From positions 1-5,896 of the forward strand of contig JAZSMZ010000115.1 of the NCBI GenBank assembly GCA_045536155.1: a DNA stretch of 5,896 nt, in the 5' to 3' direction. Origin of the DNA: JAZQNC01 sp045536155 (lineage in GTDB: Bacteria > Bacillota > Clostridia > Oscillospirales > CAG-272). The notes beneath the pieces were generated by a model. That model ran no database searches. It saw only the letters and a list, made by a program, of their open reading frames with translations, and was not told the DNA's origin. Positions 1 to 5,896 of the stretch are shown here, piece by piece. The stretch's first letter is position 1, and each line of letters begins with the position of its first letter. A program made the position numbers and the translations under genes.

Positions 1-3000
1 AGTCCGCCGCGCTCTTCAAGAAGACGAGTAACCGCTTCCTTTATACGAGGAGAACGAAGTACAGCTGTAATGAACTTGCCCGATCCATCGGGTTCGTCAC
101 CGCCGGAGAATCCGCCGGGAAGCATCATGATCTGCGCTTTATCAATAAGCTCGGCAAGCTCTGCTGTCGACTGCTCAAGCATATCAGGGTTGAGATTGCG
201 CAATACAAAGATTTCACATTCAGCGCCGGCTTTGTTGAATGCGCGAGCTGTATCATACTCACAGTTAGTTCCCGGGAAAACGGGTATGATTACGCGAGGA
301 CGCGCAAACTTTTCGCTTGCAACAACCGCAGAACGAGTGCCGTAATTGAATGCTTCAACATTTGCAGGGTCGATTCCTGCAGGCTTAGTCGGGAATACAT
401 TTTCAAGGGGCTTTTCCCATTCGCAAATAAGCTCGTCAATTGAAAATGTCTCACCGTTAATCGAGATATCCGAATTGTCGCTTGTCTTGCCGAGAAGCTG
501 TTCATAGAGTTTGGCTTCTGTTTCAATAATAAATCCGCCACGTCTGTTTTCAAAGAGCGATTTCAGTTCAATGTTATTGAATTCGAAGCCGATCTTATTA
601 CCCATGCTCATCTTAACAATGGCTTCGGCAATACCGCCATGACCGATTGTGTAAGCTGAAAGCAGTTTTCCTTCGTTGGCAAGATTATGGATCTTGTCAA
701 ATACTGCTTTGAGAGAATCCACATCGGGAAGGTTATCCGAATTATACTTAGGCGCAATGTAGTAAACGTTGCTGCCGTTCTTCTTGAATTCACTGGTAAC
801 TAGCTTTGATGCTTCGGAAGCAGTGATGGCAAAGGAAACGAGCGTAGGAACTACATCAAGATTCTCAAACGAACCGCTCATGGAGTCCTTACCGCCTATT
901 GCGGCAACACCGTAATCGGTCTGAGCCCTGAATGCACCAAGAAGCGCCGCAAAGGGCTTGCCCCATCTATATGCATCTGTGCGGAGGCGTTCAAAATACT
1001 CTTGGAAAGTAAGATATGCAGTCTTATATGAAGCGCCGGAAGCAACGAGCTTTGCAATAGACTCAACAACTGCGAGGTATGCACCGTGGAAGGGGGATTT
1101 TTCAGAAATATAGGGGTCGAATCCGTACGCCATTACAGATGCTGTATCGGTGTCACCGTCAAGTACGGGAAGCTTTGCAGCCATATACTGAGGTGCGCTG
1201 AGCTGATATTTGCCGCCGTAAGGCATTACTACTGTAGAAGCACCGATGGATGCATCAAAGCGCTCAACGAGTCCCTTCTGAGAGCATACGTTGAGATCGG
1301 AAAGAAGGGCTTTAAAGGATGATTTTGCATCGCCGTCTATTATCTTATCATTGTGATGCTCGTAAAGTCCGGCAGTATTAACTTCAGCAATCTTTACATC
1401 AGAGTGCTTTTTAGCGCCATTGGAGTTAAGGAAATCGCGAGATATATCAACTATAGTCTTGCCGTTCCACATCATGCGCAAACGGTTGTCACCCGTTACG
1501 GTAGCAACGTGAGTGGCCTCAAGGTTTTCACGCTCGGCCGCTGCGATGAACTTATTAATATTTTCGGGCTTGACTACGACAGCCATTCTTTCCTGAGATT
1601 CGGAAATTGCAAGCTCGGTGCCGTCAAGGCCTTCATATTTTTTAGGAACAAGGGAGAGGTTAATGTCAAGACCGTCAGCAAGCTCACCAATAGCAACGGA
1701 TACACCGCCCGCGCCAAAGTCATTGCAGCGGATGATCATTCTTGTTACCTCGGGAGAGCGGAAAAGGCGCTGTATCTTTCTTTCAACAGGAGGATTACCC
1801 TTCTGTACCTCTGCACCGCAAGTGGTGAGAGAAGAGGTTGTGTGCGCTTTGGAAGAACCTGTGGCACCGCCGCAGCCGTCGCGTCCGGTACGTCCGCCAA
1901 GCAGTATAACTGCATCGCCGGGCTGAGGGCATTCACGAATTACATTTTCGATGGGAGCAGCGCCGACAACGGCACCGATTTCAAGGCGTTTTGCAACATA
2001 ATTGGGGTGATAAATTTCATATACGCCGCCGGTTGCAAGACCGATCTGGTTACCGTAAGAGCTATAACCGTTAGCGGCAGTTACGGTAAGTCTGGACTGA
2101 GGCAATTTACCTGCCATTGTTTCAGCGATGGGAAGACGGGGATCCGCCGCACCGGTAACACGCATTGCCTGATACACGTATGCGCGCCCGGAAAGCGGGT
2201 CACGAATAGCGCCGCCAAGACAGGTTGCGGCACCGCCGAAGGGTTCAATTTCGGTAGGATGATTATGTGTTTCATTTTTAAACATCAAAAGCCAATCTTC
2301 ATCACCTTTGGATGTTTTAACCTTTATCTTTACTGAGCAAGCGTTTATCTCATCGGAATCATCTGTGTTTTTAAGTATTCCCAGCTTCTTAAGATATTTA
2401 CCTGCCAATGTACCGATATCCATAAGAGTAATATCGCGTTTCTTGTCGCCATAGCAGAAGCCGCGCTTTTCAGTGTAATTTTCAAATGCAGCGGCTATAT
2501 CCTTATCCTCAATTTCAATAGTGTCGATGGAGGTAAGAAAGGTTGTATGACGGCAATGGTCGGACCAATAGGAGTCAATAAGGCGAAGCTCGGTCATAGA
2601 AGGATCGCGCTTCTCGGTATCGCGGAAATATCTCTGGCAGAACTCGACGTCTCCTCCGTCCATTGCAAGGCCGTATTTAGCGGCAAAGGAAGAATACTCG
2701 CTCTCTCCCATTTGGCAGAATCCATCAAGTATCTCAACATCTGAAGGAGCGGGGTATTCGGCAATCAGAGTTTCGGGAACCGTTAAATCGGTTTCACGCG
2801 CTTCAACGGGATTAATTATGTGTTTTTTGATTGCTTCAAACTGCTCGTCGGAAATATCGCCCTCAAATACGTAGATTTTCGAGGTTTTGACAACGGGCTT
2901 ATTGCCGCCCGCAATTATCTGTACACACTGCTCGCAGGAGTCGGCACGCTGATCGTACTGGCCGGGAAGATATTCAACACAAAGCACGCGTGCATTATCT

Positions 3001-3224
3001 CCGCCGACAAATTCAAAAGCGGCAGTGTCTGTCTGGGGCTCAGAGAAAACAGTCGGAACCGCTCTCATGAATACTTCTTCGGTAATTCCCTCGACAAAGT
3101 ATCTGTTAAGATATCTTACCGATTTTACGGTATCGATCAAAAGATTTCGGCGCAGATCGCCAAGAAGGGATCTTGCTTCCATATCGTGCGATGCGCGGCG
3201 TTCAACATAGACGGTGTAAACCAT
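1..3224 (-). CDS. purL: Phosphoribosylformylglycinamidine synthase, single-chain form (3' end beyond the window)
   Basis: This is FGAM synthase, the fourth step of de novo purine synthesis in the cytoplasm: FGAR + glutamine + ATP give FGAM. The visible 1074 residues have no internal stop. From known single-chain enzymes of about 1,230-1,300 residues, roughly 160-220 C-terminal residues should lie beyond the left edge. The N-terminus (MVYTVYVERR) matches the clostridial single-chain type with a PurS-like domain. Next come the linker motif DSYWSDHCRHTTF (217-229), the first synthase half with FKNETHNHPTEIEPFGG (from 315) and GGRTGRDGCGGATGSS (from 443), and the second half with GGKDSMSG (777) and GHGGIAEA (861). 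The class I glutaminase domain starts at FPGTNCEYDTA (983) and includes LPGGFSGGDEPDGSGKF (1035). The glutaminase nucleophile Cys and the His/Glu pair are not in view. The start is supported by AGAGG 6 nt upstream of ATG. The upstream yesL-like gene is 66 bp away with no terminator between, so cotranscription is possible. Identification is firm. Confidence 0.97.
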   Translation of the reverse strand, partial: MVYTVYVERRASHDMEARSLLGDLRRNLLIDTVKSVRYLNRYFVEGITEEVFMRAVPTVFSEPQTDTAAFEFVGGDNARVLCVEYLPGQYDQRADSCEQCVQIIAGGNKPVVKTSKIYVFEGDISDEQFEAIKKHIINPVEARETDLTVPETLIAEYPAPSDVEILDGFCQMGESEYSSFAAKYGLAMDGGDVEFCQRYFRDTEKRDPSMTELRLIDSYWSDHCRHTTFLTSIDTIEIEDKDIAAAFENYTEKRGFCYGDKKRDITLMDIGTLAGKYLKKLGILKNTDDSDEINACSVKIKVKTSKGDEDWLLMFKNETHNHPTEIEPFGGAATCLGGAIRDPLSGRAYVYQAMRVTGAADPRLPIAETMAGKLPQSRLTVTAANGYSSYGNQIGLATGGVYEIYHPNYVAKRLEIGAVVGAAPIENVIRECPQPGDAVILLGGRTGRDGCGGATGSSKAHTTSSLTTCGAEVQKGNPPVERKIQRLFRSPEVTRMIIRCNDFGAGGVSVAIGELADGLDINLSLVPKKYEGLDGTELAISESQERMAVVVKPENINKFIAAAERENLEATHVATVTGDNRLRMMWNGKTIVDISRDFLNSNGAKKHSDVKIAEVNTAGLYEHHNDKIIDGDAKSSFKALLSDLNVCSQKGLVERFDASIGASTVVMPYGGKYQLSAPQYMAAKLPVLDGDTDTASVMAYGFDPYISEKSPFHGAYLAVVESIAKLVASGASYKTAYLTFQEYFERLRTDAYRWGKPFAALLGAFRAQTDYGVAAIGGKDSMSGSFENLDVVPTLVSFAITASEASKLVTSEFKKNGSNVYYIAPKYNSDNLPDVDSLKAVFDKIHNLANEGKLLSAYTIGHGGIAEAIVKMSMGNKIGFEFNNIELKSLFENRRGGFIIETEAKLYEQLLGKTSDNSDISINGETFSIDELICEWEKPLENVFPTKPAGIDPANVEAFNYGTRSAVVASEKFARPRVIIPVFPGTNCEYDTARAFNKAGAECEIFVLRNLNPDMLEQSTAELAELIDKAQIMMLPGGFSGGDEPDGSGKFITAVLRSPRIKEAVTRLLEERGG

Positions 3225-3230
3225 TTTGTA

Positions 3231-3235
3231 CCTCT
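3231..3235 (-). promoter_or_regulatory. Ribosome binding site of purL
   Basis: AGAGG on the minus strand lies 6 nt before the ATG at 3224. It fixes the purL start, which also agrees with the conserved N-terminus of the family. Confidence 0.75.
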
Positions 3236-3245
3236 TAAATCTTAA

Positions 3246-3251
3246 ATTATA
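3246..3251 (-). promoter_or_regulatory. Possible -10 box (TATAAT) of a purL promoter
   Basis: A perfect TATAAT occurs on the minus strand in the 66 bp gap before purL, about 21 nt upstream of the start codon. No good -35 hexamer sits at 16-18 nt spacing; that region reads about ATATTC. A TTTACA occurs only 7 nt upstream, which is too close. The DNA here is AT-rich, so a chance match is quite possible. If it is real, the leader would be very short. Confidence 0.25.
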
Positions 3252-3290
3252 TAGTCGTTGTAAAATCTGAATATGAAGCAGCCCTGCCTT

Positions 3291-4253
3291 TTAATTGGCG
3301 GCAGGTTCGTCCGTTGTGTAATACGGATCTATCAAAATTTCCTTGATTTTTGGATACGCGGCGTAACAGCCGATAAATGCAGTTGTTGAAAAGAACAGTA
3401 TCATAACAAGGATGATCGATATTGGCGTAAACACCGAAAGCAAGTAATAGCAAATAAATGCGCAAAGAGCGCAACCGAGGAATCCTACCACGTTTCTCTT
3501 AATATTTACAAGCGCAAAAATCAATGAGTTTTTAAAGATCTGATAAATATTGAACTTAAATGTAATCAGCAGGATATAGATAAAGAATCTCATCATCGAA
3601 TAAAGCAAAAGCAATGCAATATTCGAATAGAACACGATCGTAAATGAGAAATTGAACATGTTATAGTACGAAAGTACGATATTGTACGTTAAAAGTCCAA
3701 TTATGATGCAATCGAGAATTCCTATTATAAGCCCCTGACGCAAATTGCGCTTGATAGCATAGAAGAAATCATGGAAGAAGAAGATCGGATCTCCTCTTAC
3801 AATTGATCTTATCAAATAAGTGCATCCGACTGACACGAATCCCCATGTGAATACGATTAAAAGCGAGAGAGCAAAAAATACGTACGATGCGGGTGTCATA
3901 AGCGATACGGTAGATTGAACGCCATGAACACCAAACAGCGCCATAGTTGCAGGATTAACATCTCCGCTTAAAGTCATAGCTCCGTAAAGAGGCGCAAACA
4001 TAGGTGAAGCGGCTCCAAAGCTGTTCGTGTTAAGGTTTCCCGTCATCGCGTAAAGAGCAAAGAACGCGGGAAAATTACCGATCATATAAACGAGATTAAT
4101 ATATAAAAGTGTTGTGATATTTCTCCAATAAAGCGGGAAAAAGTTTTTGAACGTCAATGGAGCTCTTGGTTGTTTTTCAACACCTTTGCCATCTTTGTTC
4201 GGATCAAAAAATCTCTTAAAGATACCCTTGATCGAGTTGTCTTTTTCGGACAT
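3291..4253 (-). CDS. YesL/DUF624 family integral membrane protein, 320 aa
   Basis: The protein is a multi-pass membrane protein of the YesL (DUF624) family, whose biochemical role is not established; the namesake lies in a Bacillus polysaccharide-use cluster. I recognise the family from the N-terminal GKGVEK element (22-27, the GxGVxK motif seen before the first helix), the first membrane segment after LTFKNFFPLYWRN (about 46-70), GCTYLIRSIVRGDPIFFFHDFFYAIKRN (143-170, the YesL core with its basic/aromatic cytoplasmic stretch), and the C-terminal YPKIKEILIDPYY (300-312). Likely membrane spans are about 46-70, 121-147, 172-193, 204-232, 253-275 and 277-298. It is longer than the usual 200-240 residue YesL because of a Gly/Asn/Pro-rich segment at about 70-120, probably an external loop. 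AAAGGG 7 nt before ATG supports the start. A good promoter lies about 64 nt upstream. The neighbour purL suggests no role. Family assignment is fairly secure; function is unknown. Confidence 0.85.
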   Translation of the reverse strand: MSEKDNSIKGIFKRFFDPNKDGKGVEKQPRAPLTFKNFFPLYWRNITTLLYINLVYMIGNFPAFFALYAMTGNLNTNSFGAASPMFAPLYGAMTLSGDVNPATMALFGVHGVQSTVSLMTPASYVFFALSLLIVFTWGFVSVGCTYLIRSIVRGDPIFFFHDFFYAIKRNLRQGLIIGILDCIIIGLLTYNIVLSYYNMFNFSFTIVFYSNIALLLLYSMMRFFIYILLITFKFNIYQIFKNSLIFALVNIKRNVVGFLGCALCAFICYYLLSVFTPISIILVMILFFSTTAFIGCYAAYPKIKEILIDPYYTTDEPAAN

Positions 4254-4260
4254 GACATTA

Positions 4261-4266
4261 CCCTTT
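4261..4266 (-). promoter_or_regulatory. Ribosome binding site of the yesL-like gene
   Basis: AAAGGG on the minus strand lies 7 nt before the ATG at 4253. It selects this start; another ATG 5 nt upstream is out of frame. Confidence 0.65.
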
Positions 4267-4316
4267 CAAAATCGATACATAACGCCTTTAAAGCGCATAA
4301 TTACACATATATATCT

Positions 4317-4345
4317 ATTGTATCACTAATTTGAGTACATGTCAT
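4317..4345 (-). promoter_or_regulatory. Sigma-A type promoter for the yesL-like gene (and possibly purL)
   Basis: On the minus strand, ATGACA (4345-4340) and TACAAT (4322-4317) are separated by exactly 17 nt. Each hexamer is one mismatch from the consensus. The predicted start site is near 4310, giving a leader of about 57 nt, which is too short for most riboswitches. The promoter lies directly downstream of the terminator of the preceding gene, where a new transcript would be expected to begin. Confidence 0.65.
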
Positions 4346-4355
4346 GAACAAAAAT

Positions 4356-4395
4356 AAAAAATCAGTAAAAAATATAACTGATTTACTGATTTTTT
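4356..4395 (-). terminator. Intrinsic terminator after the small membrane gene (U-tract on both strands)
   Basis: A 9 bp perfect inverted repeat pairs ATCAGTAAA (4361-4369) with TTTACTGAT (4382-4390) around a 12 nt loop. It is flanked by A-runs on one side and T-runs on the other, which lengthen the stem by five A-T pairs. Read on the minus strand, the hairpin is followed by TTTTTATTTT and begins about 31 nt after the TGA at 4427. The stem is AT-rich, so it may be weaker than the proC terminator. It could work in either direction, but no plus-strand gene is seen here. Confidence 0.75.
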
Positions 4396-4426
4396 TATTC
4401 GATTTTTAGGTGATTATCTATAATTG

Positions 4427-4969
4427 TCATAGTATAGAAATAATCATGTTAGCTCCTAATTCAAATATAAGCGAAATACCGGACAAGAATATATAGTCAC
4501 CGATAAAAGAAAAAGAATTTCCGGAAAATAAAAGCTCGCTTGAAGTGCGTGAATAAAAGAAGTTTGCTCTCTGAAAACGGCATGCCTTGCACACGGCACA
4601 TAAGATCATCCATATTGATATGAATGAGCAAAACACATAGGCACTGCTGATTATTTTATCTGTAAATGAATTAAATTGCATCATGTCTTTGACGTTGACA
4701 GCAATAAACACGGATTTTATGAAGAGCGCGGTAATGCCTATAGGTAAAATGTAAAGAGTATAAGAAGCAGCAAAAATGATCAATAGCAGCTTTGAAGGTA
4801 AAATAATTGCTTTCAGCATACTTTTTGAAAACAAAATCACCGATGAGCAGTTAATTTCGCTAATTTTTGGAACAAACTTCGAAAAGAAAGTGGAAAACAG
4901 CATTCCAAAAGAGAATCCCGCTACACAAGTTAAAAAACAAATATAAAAATTCGCACGGTTCTTCCCCAC
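4427..4969 (-). CDS. Small multi-pass membrane protein, possibly SpoIIM-like, 180 aa, GTG start
   Basis: I do not recognise this protein with confidence. It is strongly hydrophobic, with likely membrane spans at about 7-32, 58-77, 78-92, 106-129 and 156-178, joined by short polar loops. Size, helix order and the central run ILPIGITALFIKSVFIAVNV (74-93) loosely recall SpoIIM (DUF95), a membrane subunit of the forespore engulfment machinery, where a G-x-P helix is followed by a Gly-rich one. However, the usual GxxxG/KGFSLGF glycines are largely missing, so this is only a suggestion. The start is the GTG at 4969, preceded by a perfect AGGAGG at 7 nt. The longer in-frame ATG at 5008 lies inside the proC terminator hairpin and has no ribosome site. 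The gene is visibly richer in A and T than purL. It sits between two terminators, so it may be expressed separately from proC. An alternative is a lineage-specific membrane protein of unknown role. Confidence 0.7.
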   Translation of the reverse strand: MGKNRANFYICFLTCVAGFSFGMLFSTFFSKFVPKISEINCSSVILFSKSMLKAIILPSKLLLIIFAASYTLYILPIGITALFIKSVFIAVNVKDMMQFNSFTDKIISSAYVFCSFISIWMILCAVCKACRFQRANFFYSRTSSELLFSGNSFSFIGDYIFLSGISLIFELGANMIISIL

Positions 4970-4976
4970 TATTTTA

Positions 4977-4982
4977 CCTCCT
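4977..4982 (-). promoter_or_regulatory. Consensus ribosome binding site that sets a GTG start
   Basis: A perfect AGGAGG on the minus strand lies 7 nt before GTG at 4969-4967. No comparable site precedes the upstream in-frame ATG at 5008, so this site decides the start of the small membrane protein and removes 13 residues from the longest reading frame. Confidence 0.85.
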
Positions 4983-5002
4983 GATATGTTTATTAAATAA
5001 AA

Positions 5003-5029
5003 AAGCACCGCTTTGTACTCGCGGTGCTT
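5003..5029 (-). terminator. Intrinsic terminator of proC
   Basis: On the minus strand a 9 bp perfect stem AAGCACCGC/GCGGTGCTT (5029-5021 with 5011-5003) closes a 9 nt loop and is followed at once by TTTTATTTAATAAA. The stem is GC-rich and the structure is a textbook rho-independent terminator. It lies about 65 nt after the proC stop codon. Confidence 0.9.
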
Positions 5030-5093
5030 AGTGTTTAGCCTGCTTGTACTGTTTTGTACATTCTATTCGGCTAAAATTATAAATATACTGATT

Positions 5094-5888
5094 TTATTTG
5101 CCCAACTCTTCGGCGCGTTTTGTGCAGGCAAGCATTGCCTCATCAACAATTCCGCACAAATCTTTCTCTCTGAAAACTCTCATTGCCTGCTCGGTTGTGC
5201 CTCCTTTTGAGGTAACCATGGAAATAAGCTCGTCTGCTGATAAAGGAGATTGTTTAAGCATCTGAGCAGACCCAGAAACCATGTCACAAATCGTGTTAAT
5301 ATTAATATCCAAGCCTTGAGCAAGGGCGCTGTCATGTATTGCTTTTATAAACAGGAACACATAAGCAGGCGAGGAAGATGTGGCAGAAATAATAGCATTC
5401 ATTTTGTCTTGTGGAAGTTCAAAAACACAAGAACATGATGAAAAAATACTCTTGATAGTTTCAAAATTCTCGTCAGATACTCTTTCGTTGTGGCAAATCG
5501 CTGTTACTCCTGCGCCATAAAGCATAGGGGTATTAGGCATTGCGCGGATTACTGCGGCTTTCTTACCGAGAGCATTTTCAATATAATCTGTAGATATGCC
5601 TGCGGCGATCGAGATATATACTTTCTTGTCAAAATCCGGAACAGTCTTGGCGATTTCCGAAAGAAGATCTGGAAAATTCTGCGGCTTTACAGAAAGAAAA
5701 ACGTAGTCGGCGTATTCAAGCGCCTCGGCTACCGAATCGGCGCAAATCAGCGGTCGCTTCGCGCACAGCGAATTGCACTTTGATTTATCAAGGTCATATA
5801 GGCAAATATTATTGGTTTCCATCGAACCTATAATAGCATTTGCCATATTGCCAACACCTAAAAAGGCGAATTTCTCTTTATTAGACAT
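5094..5888 (-). CDS. proC: Pyrroline-5-carboxylate reductase, 264 aa
   Basis: ProC is a cytoplasmic enzyme that makes the last step of proline synthesis, reducing 1-pyrroline-5-carboxylate to L-proline with NAD(P)H. The N-terminal Rossmann fold shows the dinucleotide loop GVGNMA (11-16), followed by SVKPQ (66-70), ISIAAGIS (92-99) and RAMPNTP (115-121). The C-terminal dimerisation/substrate domain carries ATSSSPAYVFLF (169-180), where many relatives read SGSGPAY or AGSSPAY, and the signature VTSKGGTTEQA (225-235). A length of 264 residues is normal for the family, and the gene is complete. The ATG at 5888 places the fold 10 residues in, as expected; only 8 bases of upstream sequence are visible, so its ribosome site and promoter cannot be judged. 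A strong terminator follows, so it is probably transcribed apart from the downstream genes. Confidence 0.97.
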   Translation of the reverse strand: MSNKEKFAFLGVGNMANAIIGSMETNNICLYDLDKSKCNSLCAKRPLICADSVAEALEYADYVFLSVKPQNFPDLLSEIAKTVPDFDKKVYISIAAGISTDYIENALGKKAAVIRAMPNTPMLYGAGVTAICHNERVSDENFETIKSIFSSCSCVFELPQDKMNAIISATSSSPAYVFLFIKAIHDSALAQGLDININTICDMVSGSAQMLKQSPLSADELISMVTSKGGTTEQAMRVFREKDLCGIVDEAMLACTKRAEELGK

Positions 5889-5896
5889 AATAATAC

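Noticed and set aside
290..2275. Short minus-strand frames (290-553, 608-793, 896-1084, 1745-1936, 2081-2275)
   Set aside because: These are other frames within purL, low in complexity or rich in Leu/Arg/Ser, and are explained by the codon usage of the real gene.
1353..2336. A 327-codon open frame on the plus strand
   Set aside because: It lies wholly opposite purL, which is unmistakable on the minus strand. Its translation shows no recognisable domain and it has no fitting ribosome site. The same applies to the shorter plus-strand frames at 70-345, 1086-1322, 1618-1926, 2547-2744 and 2820-3245.
3277..3292. Possible hairpin AAGGCAG/CTGCTT just after the yesL-like stop codon
   Set aside because: The loop would be only about 2 nt, one arm has a bulge and no U-tract follows, so it does not qualify as a terminator.
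3247..3474. A 75-codon minus-strand frame overlapping the end of the yesL-like gene
   Set aside because: It is out of frame with a convincing membrane protein gene and lacks its own ribosome site or any family resemblance.
4281..4296. Near-palindrome CTTTAAAG in the leader of the yesL-like gene
   Set aside because: Only 8 bp are symmetric and the flanks do not pair. The leader of about 57 nt is too short for a known riboswitch, so there is no basis for calling an operator.
5076..5105. TTGGGC-N18-TATAAT on the minus strand, overlapping the 3' end of proC
   Set aside because: The -35 is poor, and any transcript would run straight into the strong hairpin at 5003-5029 before reaching the next gene.
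5490..5783. A 97-codon plus-strand frame
   Set aside because: It is antisense to proC, whose motifs are clear on the other strand, and has no supporting signals.

Overview
The window looks like an ordinary piece of chromosome from a low-to-mid-GC Gram-positive anaerobe of the class Clostridia. Three things point that way: a single-chain PurL that begins MVYTVYVERR, which is typical of Clostridia and gut Firmicutes, a DUF624/YesL membrane protein carrying a GxGVxK motif, and strong AGGAGG-type ribosome sites with short U-tract terminators. An Oscillospiraceae/Ruminococcaceae-like source is my inference; there is no rRNA or other marker to confirm it.

All four genes are on the minus strand, so transcription runs from high to low coordinates. 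In that order they are: proC (5888-5094, pyrroline-5-carboxylate reductase, complete); a small AT-rich gene for a multi-pass membrane protein (4969-4427, GTG start, faintly SpoIIM-like); a YesL/DUF624 family membrane protein (4253-3291); and purL (3224 to the left edge, FGAM synthase, cut off inside its glutaminase domain). The large purL reading frame is open over the whole 3.2 kb that is visible. The long plus-strand frames opposite it are shadows.

Two clear intrinsic terminators split the stretch into at least three transcription segments. A GC-rich hairpin at 5003-5029 ends proC. An AT-rich hairpin at 4356-4395, with U-tracts in both directions, ends the small membrane gene. A good sigma-A-type promoter (ATGACA-N17-TACAAT, 4345-4317) lies just after the second terminator and should drive the yesL-like gene. 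No terminator is visible in the 66 bp between that gene and purL, so purL is probably at least partly transcribed from the same promoter, although a TATAAT box is also present in the gap.

The two enzymes belong to unrelated housekeeping pathways, proline synthesis and de novo purine synthesis, and nothing suggests the four genes form one functional system. I found no mobile element, CRISPR array, tRNA, rRNA or convincing riboswitch. The least explained parts are the small membrane gene and how it is transcribed, since it starts only about 33 nt beyond the proC terminator.
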